Counted from the stretch's first letter, positions 36,079 through 44,516 are shown. The stretch: DNA of 57,197 bases from an uncultured Oscillospiraceae bacterium (GCA_934446455.1 CAKSEE010000013.1:1-57197), one strand, 5' to 3'. A program made the numbers and translations. The notes: generated by a model not told the origin, from the sequence alone.

Positions 36079-36082
36079 GACC

Positions 36083-36904
36083 TCAGGTTTTGCCGAGGGG
36101 CGGCGCTTTAGTATTCCCCGAACCCCCGCCCAGCATTCGCAGGGCGTTTTTGCCGAGAATCAGCTCCCGCTCGCCCTGCGTGAGCGGCAGGCGGTCAAAG
36201 CGCTCCAGCTCCTCGCGCGCGCCCCACATGGGGTAGTCCGTCCCCCACATAACGCGCTCGGCGCCTATCTCGCGGATTAGCGCCGCCGCCCTTTCGGGGG
36301 AAAGCGCGTAGAGCGAGCTTGAGCAGTCCGCATACACGCCGCTGTGCGCGAAAAGCTCCGCGCCGCGCTCCCAGCAGGTCCAGCCGCAAAGGTGCGCGCC
36401 TATCACCGTAAGCCCGGGGAAGCGCTTTACAACGCGCAGCAGCCGTTCGGGCGAGGAACGGTCGCCGCGCGGGTCGCCAACGTGAAAGAGTATCGGCAAC
36501 CGCCCCTGCGCCGCCTCATATATCGGAAACGCCCGCTCGTCGTCGATGTTGAAGTCCTGAAAGTCGCTGTGAAGCTTTATTCCGCGTAAACCGAGCGCTA
36601 TTATCCGCTCCACCTCGGCGGGGATATTCTCATAATCGGGGTGCATTGCGCCAAAGCCGTAAAGCCTGTCGGGGTACTCCCTTACGCACTGCGAGATGAA
36701 GTTGTTTATGCTCTCCACCTGCGCAGGCACCGTAGCCACCGACTGCACAAGGTACCTGTCAACGCCCGCGGCGTCCCCCTCCTCAAAAAGAGAGCGCAGC
36801 GTACCGTCGTACCCCATGCGCATATTGTAAAAGCTGCCTATCCCGTCGGAAGCCTTGCGGGCTATCTTTTCGGGGAAAATGTGTGCGTGTGCGTCTATTA
36901 TCAT
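36083..36904 (-). CDS. amidohydrolase family 2 metal-dependent hydrolase
   Basis: A 273-residue TIM-barrel hydrolase of the PF04909 family. The N-terminal MIIDAHAHIFPEKIA carries the HxH metal motif. RGIKLHSDFQDF, LPILFHVGDP with a metal His, TVIGAHLCGW, and MWGTDYPMWG with the catalytic Asp follow the usual order. Such enzymes hydrolyse or decarboxylate small ring or amide compounds; the substrate is not evident. The ATG at 36904 has GAGGCAGGC upstream and lies 13 bp after queA, so the two are probably co-transcribed. Confidence 0.88.
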   Translation of the reverse strand: MIIDAHAHIFPEKIARKASDGIGSFYNMRMGYDGTLRSLFEEGDAAGVDRYLVQSVATVPAQVESINNFISQCVREYPDRLYGFGAMHPDYENIPAEVERIIALGLRGIKLHSDFQDFNIDDERAFPIYEAAQGRLPILFHVGDPRGDRSSPERLLRVVKRFPGLTVIGAHLCGWTCWERGAELFAHSGVYADCSSSLYALSPERAAALIREIGAERVMWGTDYPMWGAREELERFDRLPLTQGERELILGKNALRMLGGGSGNTKAPPLGKT

Positions 36905-36917
36905 GCCTGCCTCGGTA

Positions 36918-37946
36918 TCATATTATTATCATGCTGTCGCCAAAGGAAAAGAACCTGTAGCGCTCCTTTATTGCAACGTCGTATGCGTGCAGGGTGCGCT
37001 CCCTGCCGAGAAACGCGCTTACCAGCATTATAAGCGTGCTTTCGGGCAGGTGGAAGTTTGTGATAAGCCCGTCTATGCACTTAAACTCATACCCGGGGTA
37101 AATGAATATTCCCGTATCGTGCGTGCAGGCGCTTATCGTGCCGTCTGCGGAAAGCTGCGCGGCGCTCTCCAGCGTGCGGCAGGAAGTAGTGCCGACAGCG
37201 ATAACGCGCCCGCCGCGCGCCTTGCACTCGCGTATTTTGTCGGCGGTTTCCTGCGGTATGGAGTAATGCTCAACGTGCATTTTATGGTCGAGTATGTCGT
37301 CCTCCTTTACGGGGCGGAACGTCCCCAGCCCCACGTGGAGCGTTACATACGCCGTGTCCACGCCCTTTTCGCGCAGCGACTCAAACACGCGCTCGGTGAA
37401 ATGCAGCCCCGCCGTGGGCGCCGCCGCAGAGCCCGTTTCGCGGCAGTATATCGTGTTGTAGCGGTCGTTGTCGCGCAGCTTTTCGGTGATGTAGGGCGGA
37501 AGCGGCATCTGCCCTATGCGGTCGAGTATGTCGAAGAAGTCGCCCTCAAACGAAAAACGCACCAGCCTGTTGCCGTCGTTTATCGTTTCAAGCACCTCTG
37601 CGGACAGCCCCTCGGGGAAGTCCACGACAACGCCGGGCTTCAGCCGCCTTCCCGGGCGCACAAGCGTTTCCCAGTCGGTAAGCGACAGGCGCTTGAGCAG
37701 CAGGAATTCAACGGGCACTCCCGTGTCGCACTTCTGCCCGTATATTCTCGCGGGGAATACCTTGCTGTCGTTCATCACAAGCAGGTCGCCGCTTTTAAGG
37801 CAGCCTGCAACATTGTAAAACCGGTCGTGGACGATATCCCCCGTGGCTCTGTCTATCTTCATCAGGCGCGAGCTGTCGCGCGGCTCAACGGGGGTCTGCG
37901 CGATAAGCTCGGGCGGCAGGTCGTAGTAAAAATCACTCTTCAGCAT
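36918..37946 (-). CDS. queA: S-adenosylmethionine:tRNA ribosyltransferase-isomerase
   Basis: QueA transfers the ribosyl part of SAM to 7-aminomethyl-7-deazaguanine in tRNA, the penultimate step of queuosine synthesis. The 342-residue protein has the full family length: DFYYDLPPELIAQTPVEPRDSSRLM at the N-terminus, LLVMNDSKVFPARIYGQK, GSAAAPTAGLHFTERV, YVTLHVGLGTFRPVKED, and FIYPGYEFKCIDGLITNFHLPESTLIMLVSAF near the C-terminus (in pieces). It has a GGAGAAGCC site and its own promoter. Other queuosine genes such as tgt are not in the window. Confidence 0.96.
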   Translation of the reverse strand: MLKSDFYYDLPPELIAQTPVEPRDSSRLMKIDRATGDIVHDRFYNVAGCLKSGDLLVMNDSKVFPARIYGQKCDTGVPVEFLLLKRLSLTDWETLVRPGRRLKPGVVVDFPEGLSAEVLETINDGNRLVRFSFEGDFFDILDRIGQMPLPPYITEKLRDNDRYNTIYCRETGSAAAPTAGLHFTERVFESLREKGVDTAYVTLHVGLGTFRPVKEDDILDHKMHVEHYSIPQETADKIRECKARGGRVIAVGTTSCRTLESAAQLSADGTISACTHDTGIFIYPGYEFKCIDGLITNFHLPESTLIMLVSAFLGRERTLHAYDVAIKERYRFFSFGDSMIII

Positions 37947-37997
37947 GGCTTCTCCTTTAACTCATACCCTGTCGGGCGTTATAAAACACTATATACA

Positions 37998-38026
37998 ATT
38001 GTACCACTATGGCAGAGGATTTTCAA
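37998..38026 (-). promoter_or_regulatory. promoter of queA
   Basis: TTGAAA (38021-38026) and TACAAT (37998-38003), 17-bp spacer, minus strand. Confidence 0.82.
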
Positions 38027-38116
38027 TTCATATTTTTTACGCATTTTAGACAAAATAAGCTGCGGGAATTAGTGATATTTCTCAAAAAATGCCGATAAAG
38101 AAAAGCATAAAGATGA

Positions 38117-38145
38117 TTGACAAAGAATAAAATGTGTGGTAAAAT
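38117..38145 (+). promoter_or_regulatory. promoter of the lysine operon
   Basis: TTGACA (38117-38122) and TAAAAT (38140-38145), 17-bp spacer, upstream of the lysine riboswitch. Confidence 0.85.
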
Positions 38146-38170
38146 AAAATAACGGAATTGATAATTCCAA

Positions 38171-38346
38171 AGCAACGGATAGAGGTGCGGAAAGGATCAG
38201 TAGCGCTGCCGTTACGGCTCTCGGAGGGCCGGCGCGCGAAAGGCTCACCGCCGAAGAGTATGCATGCCGGGGTGCATATATCTGGTCATACGCCGAACAG
38301 GCGTACGATTGTCATCGACTTTTGCAAGTCATGGAGAGCTATCGCA
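38171..38346 (+). promoter_or_regulatory. lysine riboswitch (L box)
   Basis: The aptamer shows the conserved blocks in order: GATAGAGGTGCGGA at the start, GATCAGTA, a GGCTC-type P2 arm, GAAAGGCTCACCGCCGAAG, GGGGTGCATATATCTGG, and finally GATTGTCATC with TGGAGAGCTATCGC closing the P1 region. It precedes asd, dapA and dapB, so high lysine should shut off diaminopimelate and lysine synthesis. The last block can pair alternatively to compete with the terminator downstream. Confidence 0.93.
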
Positions 38347-38384
38347 AATATTATTCGCTATTTGCCTTTCCCCATACCTGCAGA

Positions 38385-38413
38385 CCGATGACATTCCGTT
38401 ATCGGCTTTTTTT
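38385..38413 (+). terminator. riboswitch-controlled terminator
   Basis: CCGAT/ATCGG stem with extra pairing, followed by CTTTTTTT, about 45 bp before the asd start. It is the expression platform of the lysine riboswitch. Confidence 0.88.
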
Positions 38414-38457
38414 GAACAAAAAAACAGGGCGCACAACGCCCGTGAAAGGACGCAGCT

Positions 38458-39540
38458 ATGAAAAAGCAGTACAATGTCGGTATAATCGGCGCAACAGGAA
38501 TGGTAGGTCAGCGTTTCGCTGTCCTGCTGGAGAATCACCCGTGGTTCAGGGTTAAGGTGCTTGCGGCTTCCCCGCGCTCCGCAGGAAAGACCTACAAGGA
38601 GGCTGTAGGCAGCAGATGGTTCATGGACGTTCCCATGCCGAAGGATATGGAGAACATAATCGTAAAGGACGCTTCCGCAGACGTTAAGGAAATAGCTTCC
38701 GAGGTTGATTTCGTTTTCTGCGCGGTAGATATGAAGAAGGACGAGATAAAGGCTCTCGAAGAGGCTTACGCAAAGGCTGAATGCCCCGTTATGTCCAACA
38801 ACTCCGCTAACCGCTTCACGCCCGACGTTCCCATGATTATCCCCGAGGTAAACGCAGACCACGCCGCCATCATCGAAGCGCAGAAGAAGCGCCTTGGCAC
38901 AAAGCGCGGCTTTATCTCCGTAAAGTCCAACTGCTCCATTCAGAGCTATGTGCCCGCCCTTTCTCCGCTCAGAAAGTTCGGCATAAGCGAGGTTCTCGCC
39001 TGCACATATCAGGCAATAAGCGGCGCGGGCAAGACCTTTGAAACATGGCCCGAAATGGTAGACAACCTCATTCCCTACATCGGCGGCGAGGAGGAAAAGT
39101 CCGAGCAGGAGCCGCTCAAGGTATGGGGACATATCGAGGGCGACGCTATCGTTAAGGCTGAAAGCCCCCGCATCACGACGCAGTGCCTGCGCGTGCCCGT
39201 TTCCAACGGTCACTTTGCGGCGGTGTTCGTAAGATTTGAAAACAAGCCCACAATGGAGGAAATAAAGAAAATATGGGCGGAATATTCCGCAGAGCCCCAG
39301 GCTCTCGGTCTGCCGTCCGCGCCCAAGCAGTTCCTGCACTACTTTGAGGAGGACAATATGCCTCAGGCGAAGCTTCACAGAAACCTTGAGAACGGCATGG
39401 CTATCTCCATCGGACGCCTGCGCCCCGACACGCAGTACGACTACAAGTTCGTGTGCCTGTCCCACAACACCCTGCGCGGCGCGGCAGGCGGCGGCGTTGA
39501 AATGGCGGAGCTTCTCGCGGCTAAGGGCTATCTGGACTGA
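38458..39540 (+). CDS. asd: aspartate-semialdehyde dehydrogenase
   Basis: This enzyme reduces aspartyl phosphate to aspartate semialdehyde, the branch point to lysine, threonine and methionine. The 360-residue protein is of the archaeal/fungal-type subfamily: VGIIGATGMVGQRFAVLLENHPWF at the N-terminus (NADP-binding), SVKSNCSIQSYVPAL with the catalytic Cys at about 160, TYQAISGAGK, and HNTLRGAAGGGVEMAELL at the C-terminus. It is the first gene after the lysine riboswitch; dapA, dapB and an ACT protein follow. The ATG has AAAGGACGC upstream. Confidence 0.96.
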   Translation: MKKQYNVGIIGATGMVGQRFAVLLENHPWFRVKVLAASPRSAGKTYKEAVGSRWFMDVPMPKDMENIIVKDASADVKEIASEVDFVFCAVDMKKDEIKALEEAYAKAECPVMSNNSANRFTPDVPMIIPEVNADHAAIIEAQKKRLGTKRGFISVKSNCSIQSYVPALSPLRKFGISEVLACTYQAISGAGKTFETWPEMVDNLIPYIGGEEEKSEQEPLKVWGHIEGDAIVKAESPRITTQCLRVPVSNGHFAAVFVRFENKPTMEEIKKIWAEYSAEPQALGLPSAPKQFLHYFEEDNMPQAKLHRNLENGMAISIGRLRPDTQYDYKFVCLSHNTLRGAAGGGVEMAELLAAKGYLD

Positions 39541-39581
39541 TAAATCAACATTCTGACCCTCACCCCGAAAGGAGCTATTTC

Positions 39582-40478
39582 ATGAGCAAGAACACTATTT
39601 TCACAGGCGTAGGCACGGCTATCGTGACCCCCATGAACGCCGATGGCAGCATAAATTACGACGAGTTCGGCAGGCTGCTGGACTTTCAGGTGGAAAACGG
39701 CGCGGACGCCATCATAGTATGCGGCACGACGGGCGAAGCCTCCACCATGACCGACGATGAGCACGTTGAGTGCATTCGCTACGCGGTTGAGCGCGTGAAC
39801 AAGCGCGTTCCCGTTATCGCGGGCACGGGCAGCAACGATACGGACTACGCGGTTGAGCTTTCAAAGCACGCGCAGAAGTCGGGCGCGGACGCGCTGCTTC
39901 AGGTAACGCCCTATTACAACAAGACCTCGCAGCGCGGGCTTGCAAGGCATTTCCTCGCGATTGCGGACGCAGTGGACATTCCGATAGTGCTTTACAACGT
40001 ACCCTCCCGCACGGGTATGAACATCTCCATCGACTGCTACAAGGAGATTGCAAAGCACCCGAACATCGTTGCAACCAAGGAAGCAAGCGGCAACATGGAT
40101 CTTATGATGCAGATTGCAGCCTATACGGACCTCGACATATATTCCGGCAACGACGACGAGGCGCTATGCGCGCTTGCAACGGGCGCAAAGGGCGTTATCT
40201 CCGTTACGGCGAACTGTATGCCCCGCGAAAAGCACGACGAGATAATGCTTTTCCTCAACGGCAAGCACGCAGAAGCGCTTGATATGCAGAAGAAGCTGCT
40301 GGCGTTTGAAAAGGCGCTCTTTATGGACGTAAACCCCATTCCCGTAAAGGAAGCGCTCAACATAATGGGCTTTAACGCGGGCGAGTGCCGCCTGCCGCTT
40401 TGCTCCATGACCGAGGAAATGACGGCGCGGCTCAGGGCGGCTATGGAGCCGCTCGGGCTTGTGGGCTGCATAAAGTAA
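39582..40478 (+). CDS. dapA: 4-hydroxy-tetrahydrodipicolinate synthase
   Basis: DapA condenses pyruvate with aspartate semialdehyde. The 298-residue protein shows GTAIVTPMNADGSINYDEFG, VCGTTGEASTMTDDEH with the Thr-Thr pair, YNVPSRTGMNI with the catalytic Tyr, and ATKEASGNMDLMMQ with the Schiff-base Lys, all in the usual order. It lies 41 bp after asd and 33 bp before dapB; the ribosome-binding site is GAAAGGAGC. The whole gene is controlled by the upstream riboswitch. Confidence 0.97.
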   Translation: MSKNTIFTGVGTAIVTPMNADGSINYDEFGRLLDFQVENGADAIIVCGTTGEASTMTDDEHVECIRYAVERVNKRVPVIAGTGSNDTDYAVELSKHAQKSGADALLQVTPYYNKTSQRGLARHFLAIADAVDIPIVLYNVPSRTGMNISIDCYKEIAKHPNIVATKEASGNMDLMMQIAAYTDLDIYSGNDDEALCALATGAKGVISVTANCMPREKHDEIMLFLNGKHAEALDMQKKLLAFEKALFMDVNPIPVKEALNIMGFNAGECRLPLCSMTEEMTARLRAAMEPLGLVGCIK

Positions 40479-40511
40479 GACCTGCAGGACTGTAAAAAAC
40501 AGGAGAACACA

Positions 40512-41279
40512 ATGATAAAAATTGCGATAACGGGCGCCTGCGGCAGAATGGGGCGTGTGATAGCCTCCCTCTGCGAGGGGCGCGGCGACTGCGAAATATG
40601 CGCGGGCATCGACCCTGCGGGCGTTAAATACGCGGACTTTCCCGTATACGGCAGCGTATTCGACCTGCCAGAAAAGCCCGACGTCATAATAGACTTCTCG
40701 CACCCCTCCGCGCTGCCCGACCTGCTGTCCTACGGCAGAATGCACGGCGTGCCGCTGGTGATTGCGACAACGGGCTACACCGACGAGGAGCGCGCGCAGA
40801 TAACCGCAGCCGCTTCACAGATACCGATATTCTTCACGTTCAATATGTCGCTTGGCATAAACCTGCTGGTGGAGCTGTCGCGCAAGGCCGCGCAGATACT
40901 CGGCGGGCAGTTCGACATTGAAATTGTGGAAAAGCACCACAACCTCAAAAAGGACGCGCCGAGCGGCACGGCTATTATGATCGCCGAGGCAATAAACGAC
41001 GAGCTCGGCGGCGGCGACCGCTTCGTTTACGACCGCCACAGCGTGAGAAAGCCGCGCGGCAGGGACGAGATAGGCATTCACTCCGTGCGCGGCGGCACTA
41101 TTGTCGGCGAGCACGAGGTGATTTTCGCGGGGCATGACGAGGTGATAACCCTCTCGCACTCCGCGCAGAGCAGAGAGGTGTTCGCAGCTGGCGCAGTAAA
41201 CGCCGCGGTATTCCTCGGCAGCGGAAAGCGCGGCGCGGGTCTTTACACCATGAGCGACCTTATCAAGGAGGAATGCTGA
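40512..41279 (+). CDS. dapB: 4-hydroxy-tetrahydrodipicolinate reductase
   Basis: DapB reduces the DapA product with NAD(P)H. The 255-residue protein starts IKIAITGACGRMGRVI, a Rossmann motif. DVIIDFSHPSALPDLL, IATTGYTDEER, EIVEKHHNLKKDAPSGTA with the catalytic His/Lys region, and GGTIVGEHEVIFAG are family blocks. The stop is directly followed by the ACT protein start (ATGCTGACAATG), so it is tightly coupled. Confidence 0.97.
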   Translation: MIKIAITGACGRMGRVIASLCEGRGDCEICAGIDPAGVKYADFPVYGSVFDLPEKPDVIIDFSHPSALPDLLSYGRMHGVPLVIATTGYTDEERAQITAAASQIPIFFTFNMSLGINLLVELSRKAAQILGGQFDIEIVEKHHNLKKDAPSGTAIMIAEAINDELGGGDRFVYDRHSVRKPRGRDEIGIHSVRGGTIVGEHEVIFAGHDEVITLSHSAQSREVFAAGAVNAAVFLGSGKRGAGLYTMSDLIKEEC

Positions 41280-41281
41280 CA

Positions 41282-41728
41282 ATGAGCCTTATTGTTACTG
41301 AAAATGTTTCTGCGGTTTCGTTCAACAACGTTGCGCTCAACAAAACCATAATGGAGGACACGCTTAAGGCTGTCGCGGACGCGGGCATAATCGTGGACAT
41401 GATCTCCATGACATCGCCGACGTCGGAGATATTCAGCTTTGGATTCACGCTCAACGACGACGATATGCCGAAGCTTCTTGGCGTTGCAAAGCAGCTGCGC
41501 GAAAAGGACGGCGTTACCCCCATGATCAACAGCTGCAACAGGAAAATTGTCATCAAAACCGCCGAAATGGAGAAAAGCACAGGCGTTGCCGCTAAGGTGC
41601 TTTCTATCCTCAACGGCATTGACGCTATGATTTTGCAGATAACTACGGGCGTTGACGAGATTTCCGTACTGGTAAGAGAAAGCGACGGCGAGGCTGCCGA
41701 GGCGGCTCTCCGCGGGGCGTTTGAGTAA
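41282..41728 (+). CDS. stand-alone ACT-domain protein, aspartokinase-type
   Basis: A 148-residue protein that resembles the two ACT domains at the C-terminus of aspartokinase without the kinase. VSFNNVALNKTIMEDTLKAVADAGIIVDMIS forms the first, with MTSPTSEIFSFGF. NRKIVIKTAEMEKSTGVAAKVLSILNGIDAMILQITTGVDEISVLVR forms the second (in pieces). ACT domains bind amino acids. In a riboswitch-controlled lysine operon it may sense lysine or partner an aspartokinase encoded elsewhere. The ATG at 41282 follows AAGGAGGAATGC inside the end of dapB. Confidence 0.82.
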   Translation: MSLIVTENVSAVSFNNVALNKTIMEDTLKAVADAGIIVDMISMTSPTSEIFSFGFTLNDDDMPKLLGVAKQLREKDGVTPMINSCNRKIVIKTAEMEKSTGVAAKVLSILNGIDAMILQITTGVDEISVLVRESDGEAAEAALRGAFE

Positions 41729-41741
41729 AAAAAGAGGCACC

Positions 41742-41759
41742 GCTTTCGGGCGGTGCTTA
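41742..41759 (+). terminator. hairpin at the end of the lysine operon
   Basis: GCACCG/CGGTGC stem with a six-base loop just after the ACT gene, with an A-rich flank upstream. A terminator, better in the minus direction. Confidence 0.55.
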
Positions 41760-41763
41760 TACC

Positions 41764-41913
41764 GATGGAAAACCCCTTTACAGGGTTTTTCCGTCGAAAC
41801 ATCTCAGCTGCGCGCACTCATCGTCGGCTTGCCGCATTGCGTAAGGCGAAGCCGTCGCTTGCACACTTGCTGAGATAGATGATTTTTTGCCTCGGGAAAC
41901 CCGAGGCAAAAAA
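41764..41913. repeat. four-hairpin structured element, copy D
   Basis: A 150-bp non-coding element with four stem-loops: GATGGAAAA...TTTTTCCGTC; ATCTCAGC/GCTGAGAT bracketing the linker TGCGCGCACTCAT, a CGTCGGCTT/AAGCCGTCG arm and GCACACTT; and TTTTTTGCCTCGGG/CCCGAGGCAAAAAA. The architecture and the linkers match copy C at 20881-21056, while nearly every stem base differs with pairing kept. It lies between the lysine operon and mscS, 50 bp before the mscS start, with no promoter evident between. Confidence 0.78.
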
Positions 41914-41963
41914 TTTTATTTTAAGCGCAAATAAGCGCGAAATATGTCAAAAGGAGAAGTAAA

Positions 41964-42890
41964 ATGTTTATTGCAACAGCGGCTTCCACTGCGGAAGCCA
42001 CGCATGAAGCTACGCTCAACGACGCGGTGCAGGAGCTTGTAAGCGACCCCTCCCACACGCTGGGCGAGGTAGGGCAGTTTTTCGAGGGGCTGTGGAAGTC
42101 GATACTCGGCGCCCTGCCGACGCTGATATTCGCAATAGTCGTGCTGATACTGGGTCTTATCGTAACCCGCGTGAGCGTGGCGCTTGTGTCAAAAGGACTG
42201 GACAGGGTAAAGACGAGCAAGAAAAACCCGCTTGACGAAACGGTGGTCAAGTTTATAAAGCAGGTCGTAAAAATCGTGCTTTATGTGTTGCTTATCACCA
42301 TTATTCTGTCGATTCTCGGCATTCCGTCCTCGTCGATCATTGCTGTGATAGGCACGGCGGGCGTTGCAATCGGTCTAGCGCTGCAAGGGTCGCTGTCGAA
42401 CGTTGCAGGCGGGTTCGTGCTGATGATGACAAAGCCGTTCAAGATAGGCGATTACATAACAGTAAGCGGCGTTGAGGGCACTGTCGAGCAGATATCCATT
42501 CTGCACACGCAGCTTGTAACGGCGTCTAATCAGGCGGTGTTTATTCCCAACGGCACGGCAGTGGGCGCTACCATTATAAACAACTCCGCCAAGGACAAGC
42601 GCCGCGTGGACCTCACGTTCTCCATATCCTACGAGGACGACTTTGAAAAGGCGCAGGCGGTCATATTGCAGGTGCTTAAGAGCCAGCCAAAGGTTTTTAC
42701 AGACCCCGCGCCGCTCGTGCGTATGTCAGAGCACGCCGCGAGCGCCATTGTTATAGCCGTGCGTCCGTGGTGCAAAACCGCCGACTACTGGGACGTGTAC
42801 TTCGACACCACCGAAAAGGTGCGCGCAGCGTTTATCGAGAACAACATCTCGATTCCGTTCGACCAGCTTGACGTACACGTTGTTAAATAA
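41964..42890 (+). CDS. mscS: small-conductance mechanosensitive channel
   Basis: A 308-residue MscS-family channel that opens under membrane tension to release solutes after osmotic downshock. Membrane helices lie at about 48-75, 95-118 and 122-150. The pore helix carries GTAGVAIGLALQGSLSNVAGGFVLM, the family hallmark; then PFKIGDYITVSGVEGTVEQI and VFIPNGTAVGATIINNS open the cytosolic vestibule. The C-terminal alpha/beta domain ends FDQLDVHVVK. The N-terminus has an extra 40 residues before the first helix. The ATG has AAAGGAGAAG. Confidence 0.94.
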   Translation: MFIATAASTAEATHEATLNDAVQELVSDPSHTLGEVGQFFEGLWKSILGALPTLIFAIVVLILGLIVTRVSVALVSKGLDRVKTSKKNPLDETVVKFIKQVVKIVLYVLLITIILSILGIPSSSIIAVIGTAGVAIGLALQGSLSNVAGGFVLMMTKPFKIGDYITVSGVEGTVEQISILHTQLVTASNQAVFIPNGTAVGATIINNSAKDKRRVDLTFSISYEDDFEKAQAVILQVLKSQPKVFTDPAPLVRMSEHAASAIVIAVRPWCKTADYWDVYFDTTEKVRAAFIENNISIPFDQLDVHVVK

Positions 42891-42905
42891 TATAATATAA
42901 TTTAC

Positions 42906-42931
42906 GGGGCTGACCGTTTCGGGTCAGCCCC
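42906..42931. terminator. terminator between mscS and the MBL gene
   Basis: A GGGGCTGACC/GGTCAGCCCC stem with a GTTTCG-type loop between convergent genes. The next 14 bases, CGGCTTGTCGAAAA, resemble the end of element C. Confidence 0.7.
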
Positions 42932-42976
42932 CGGCTTGTCGAAAAAATTTCTGCTGCGCTTTTTTCGCAAGCTATT

Positions 42977-43855
42977 TTATTTACTTGTCCACAGCATCAT
43001 GTTATCCTCGAATACTGCGCTCAGCTTGTCCTCGTCCTTAAGCCATGCGAGGTATGAGCGCACCGTGCTGCCTATAAGCACATACTGCTCAAAGCTCATT
43101 GTAAGGCTAAAATCAGTAAACAGCCGCTGCAATATCGCCTCAAAGCAAAGCGGCTCGCTGCATATGTCAAGGATTTTCGCGGCTATCTCCATCACCTTGT
43201 CAATGTTGTACTGCGCAAGCTCCGAAATGTCCTGCGCTGCTGCCGCATGGGACGGAACGAACATCTTCGCTTCAAGCGTTTTCACCTTTTCAAGCGTTTT
43301 TATGTACTCCGCAACGTCGTATATAAAGCCTATCCGGTACTTGTCGAGCACCTCGCGGCTCGACAGGCAGTCCGCAAGGAATACCACGTTGTCGGGCGTT
43401 CTGAAGCCCGCCATATCAAAAAAATGTCCCGACAGCTTAATCATTTCAAAACCCTGCGGCAGCACGGCGGGCGTTAATTCCTCCGCGCTGCTCTCCTGCG
43501 CTAAAAGGAATTTATGCCGCAGATCCTTGCAGGGATAGCCGCCGTACAGGAACGACGGCTCTAAAATCGGGTGGTTGGTGAAAGCGCATTCAATGCCCGG
43601 GGCGTATATCCTGCACCCTGTCTGTCCCTGCAAATACTTGTTCCCCCCGATGTGGTCGGCGTTTGAATGGGTGACGTAAATCGCCTTCAGATTCCAGTTG
43701 TTTTCCTGCAATATTCGGTTGATTTTACGCCCCGCGTCCTTGTCGTTGCCGCTGTCTATAAGGCATACGTCGTTTCCGCCAAGCATGACAAGTCCTATGT
43801 TCGTGAGGCCTGTAATGTAATAGGTGCTGCCCGAAAGCTGTATAAGCTCGTACAT
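42977..43855 (-). CDS. MBL-fold metallo-hydrolase
   Basis: A 292-residue metallo-beta-lactamase fold protein. YYITGLTNIGLVMLGGNDVCLIDSG is the typical N-terminal sandwich. The metal motif reads THSNADHIGG, with Asn in place of the second His of HxHxDH. A later His lies in KLSGHFFDMAGF, Asp in VVFLADCL, and a further His in PSHAAAA. The C-terminal 70 residues are helical (a winged-helix-like end, SFEQYVLIGSTVRSYLAWL). The substrate is unknown. The XRE-cupin gene lies 12 bp upstream on the same strand, suggesting joint control. Confidence 0.82.
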   Translation of the reverse strand: MYELIQLSGSTYYITGLTNIGLVMLGGNDVCLIDSGNDKDAGRKINRILQENNWNLKAIYVTHSNADHIGGNKYLQGQTGCRIYAPGIECAFTNHPILEPSFLYGGYPCKDLRHKFLLAQESSAEELTPAVLPQGFEMIKLSGHFFDMAGFRTPDNVVFLADCLSSREVLDKYRIGFIYDVAEYIKTLEKVKTLEAKMFVPSHAAAAQDISELAQYNIDKVMEIAAKILDICSEPLCFEAILQRLFTDFSLTMSFEQYVLIGSTVRSYLAWLKDEDKLSAVFEDNMMLWTSK

Positions 43856-43867
43856 TTCGTTTCCTCC

Positions 43868-44422
43868 TTAGTCAGATGAGTAGAATATTATGTTGTGAAC
43901 CACGCACCGCTCGTCAAACGGGTTGTTGTAGGCGTGGGGCACATCCGCCTTGAATCGTACAGCCTGCTTTGCTCCGACAATTACTTCCTGCCCGTTAAGA
44001 ATAAGCTGTAACCTCCCCGAAATGACCAAAATGTACTCCTCCACGCCGTCGCTGTGCTGCTGCGACGTATGGCGGCAGCCCGCGTCAAACTCAATGCAGA
44101 ATATTTCAACGCTGCGTATGGGGTCGTAGGGAAACAGCGGGTAGGCTCTCATTCTGCCGCCGTCCTCGCAGATGATGTCGCTGCCAAGACCGACAACGGC
44201 GTATTCGGGCTGCGGCTCCTCCAAAAAAGACGAGAGCGGCATTTTCAGACCCGTAGCAATTTTCCAGAGCGTTGTAACGCTCGGCGTGGACTGTCCCCTT
44301 TCGATTTGCCCCAGCATGGGCTTACTGACTCCCGTTAGTTTTGACACGTCGTCCAGACTCAGTTCCCTGCCTGCGCGGATTTCCTTTAGCCGCCTGCCGA
44401 TTGCGGATACCTGTATGTCCAT
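43868..44422 (-). CDS. XRE-cupin transcriptional regulator
   Basis: A 184-residue regulator. The N-terminal helix-turn-helix (about 8-62) reads LKEIRAGRELSLDDVSKLTGVSKPMLGQIERGQSTPSVTTLWKIA, and the C-terminal cupin (about 100-180) has GCRHTSQQHSDGVEEYILVISGRLQLILNGQE and ADVPHAYNNPFDE (both in pieces). The cupin probably binds a small metabolite that modulates DNA binding. The ATG has AAAGGGCG upstream. It is followed by the MBL hydrolase, its likely target. An inverted repeat overlaps its promoter. Confidence 0.9.
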   Translation of the reverse strand: MDIQVSAIGRRLKEIRAGRELSLDDVSKLTGVSKPMLGQIERGQSTPSVTTLWKIATGLKMPLSSFLEEPQPEYAVVGLGSDIICEDGGRMRAYPLFPYDPIRSVEIFCIEFDAGCRHTSQQHSDGVEEYILVISGRLQLILNGQEVIVGAKQAVRFKADVPHAYNNPFDERCVVHNIIFYSSD

Positions 44423-44437
44423 GTGTTCGCCCTTTCA

Positions 44438-44489
44438 TATGCTATTGCATTTATATGTACATTATAGCATACAGGAATAGCACTGTCAA
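44438..44489 (-). promoter_or_regulatory. promoter of the XRE-cupin operon with a nearby operator-like inverted repeat
   Basis: Perfect TTGACA (44484-44489) and TATAAT (44461-44466) with a 17-bp spacer on the minus strand. TATGCTAT (44438-44445) and ATAGCATA (44464-44471) form an inverted repeat over the -10 and start region, suited to autoregulation. Confidence 0.75.
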
Positions 44490-44516
44490 TACGCGCTCAG
44501 GAAAAATATGCAAACA

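Noticed and set aside
36855..38072. 405-codon plus-strand frame over queA
   Set aside because: Antisense to queA, which is certain from its motifs.
38158..38391. 77-codon frame before asd
   Set aside because: It lies inside the lysine riboswitch, whose conserved blocks explain the sequence.
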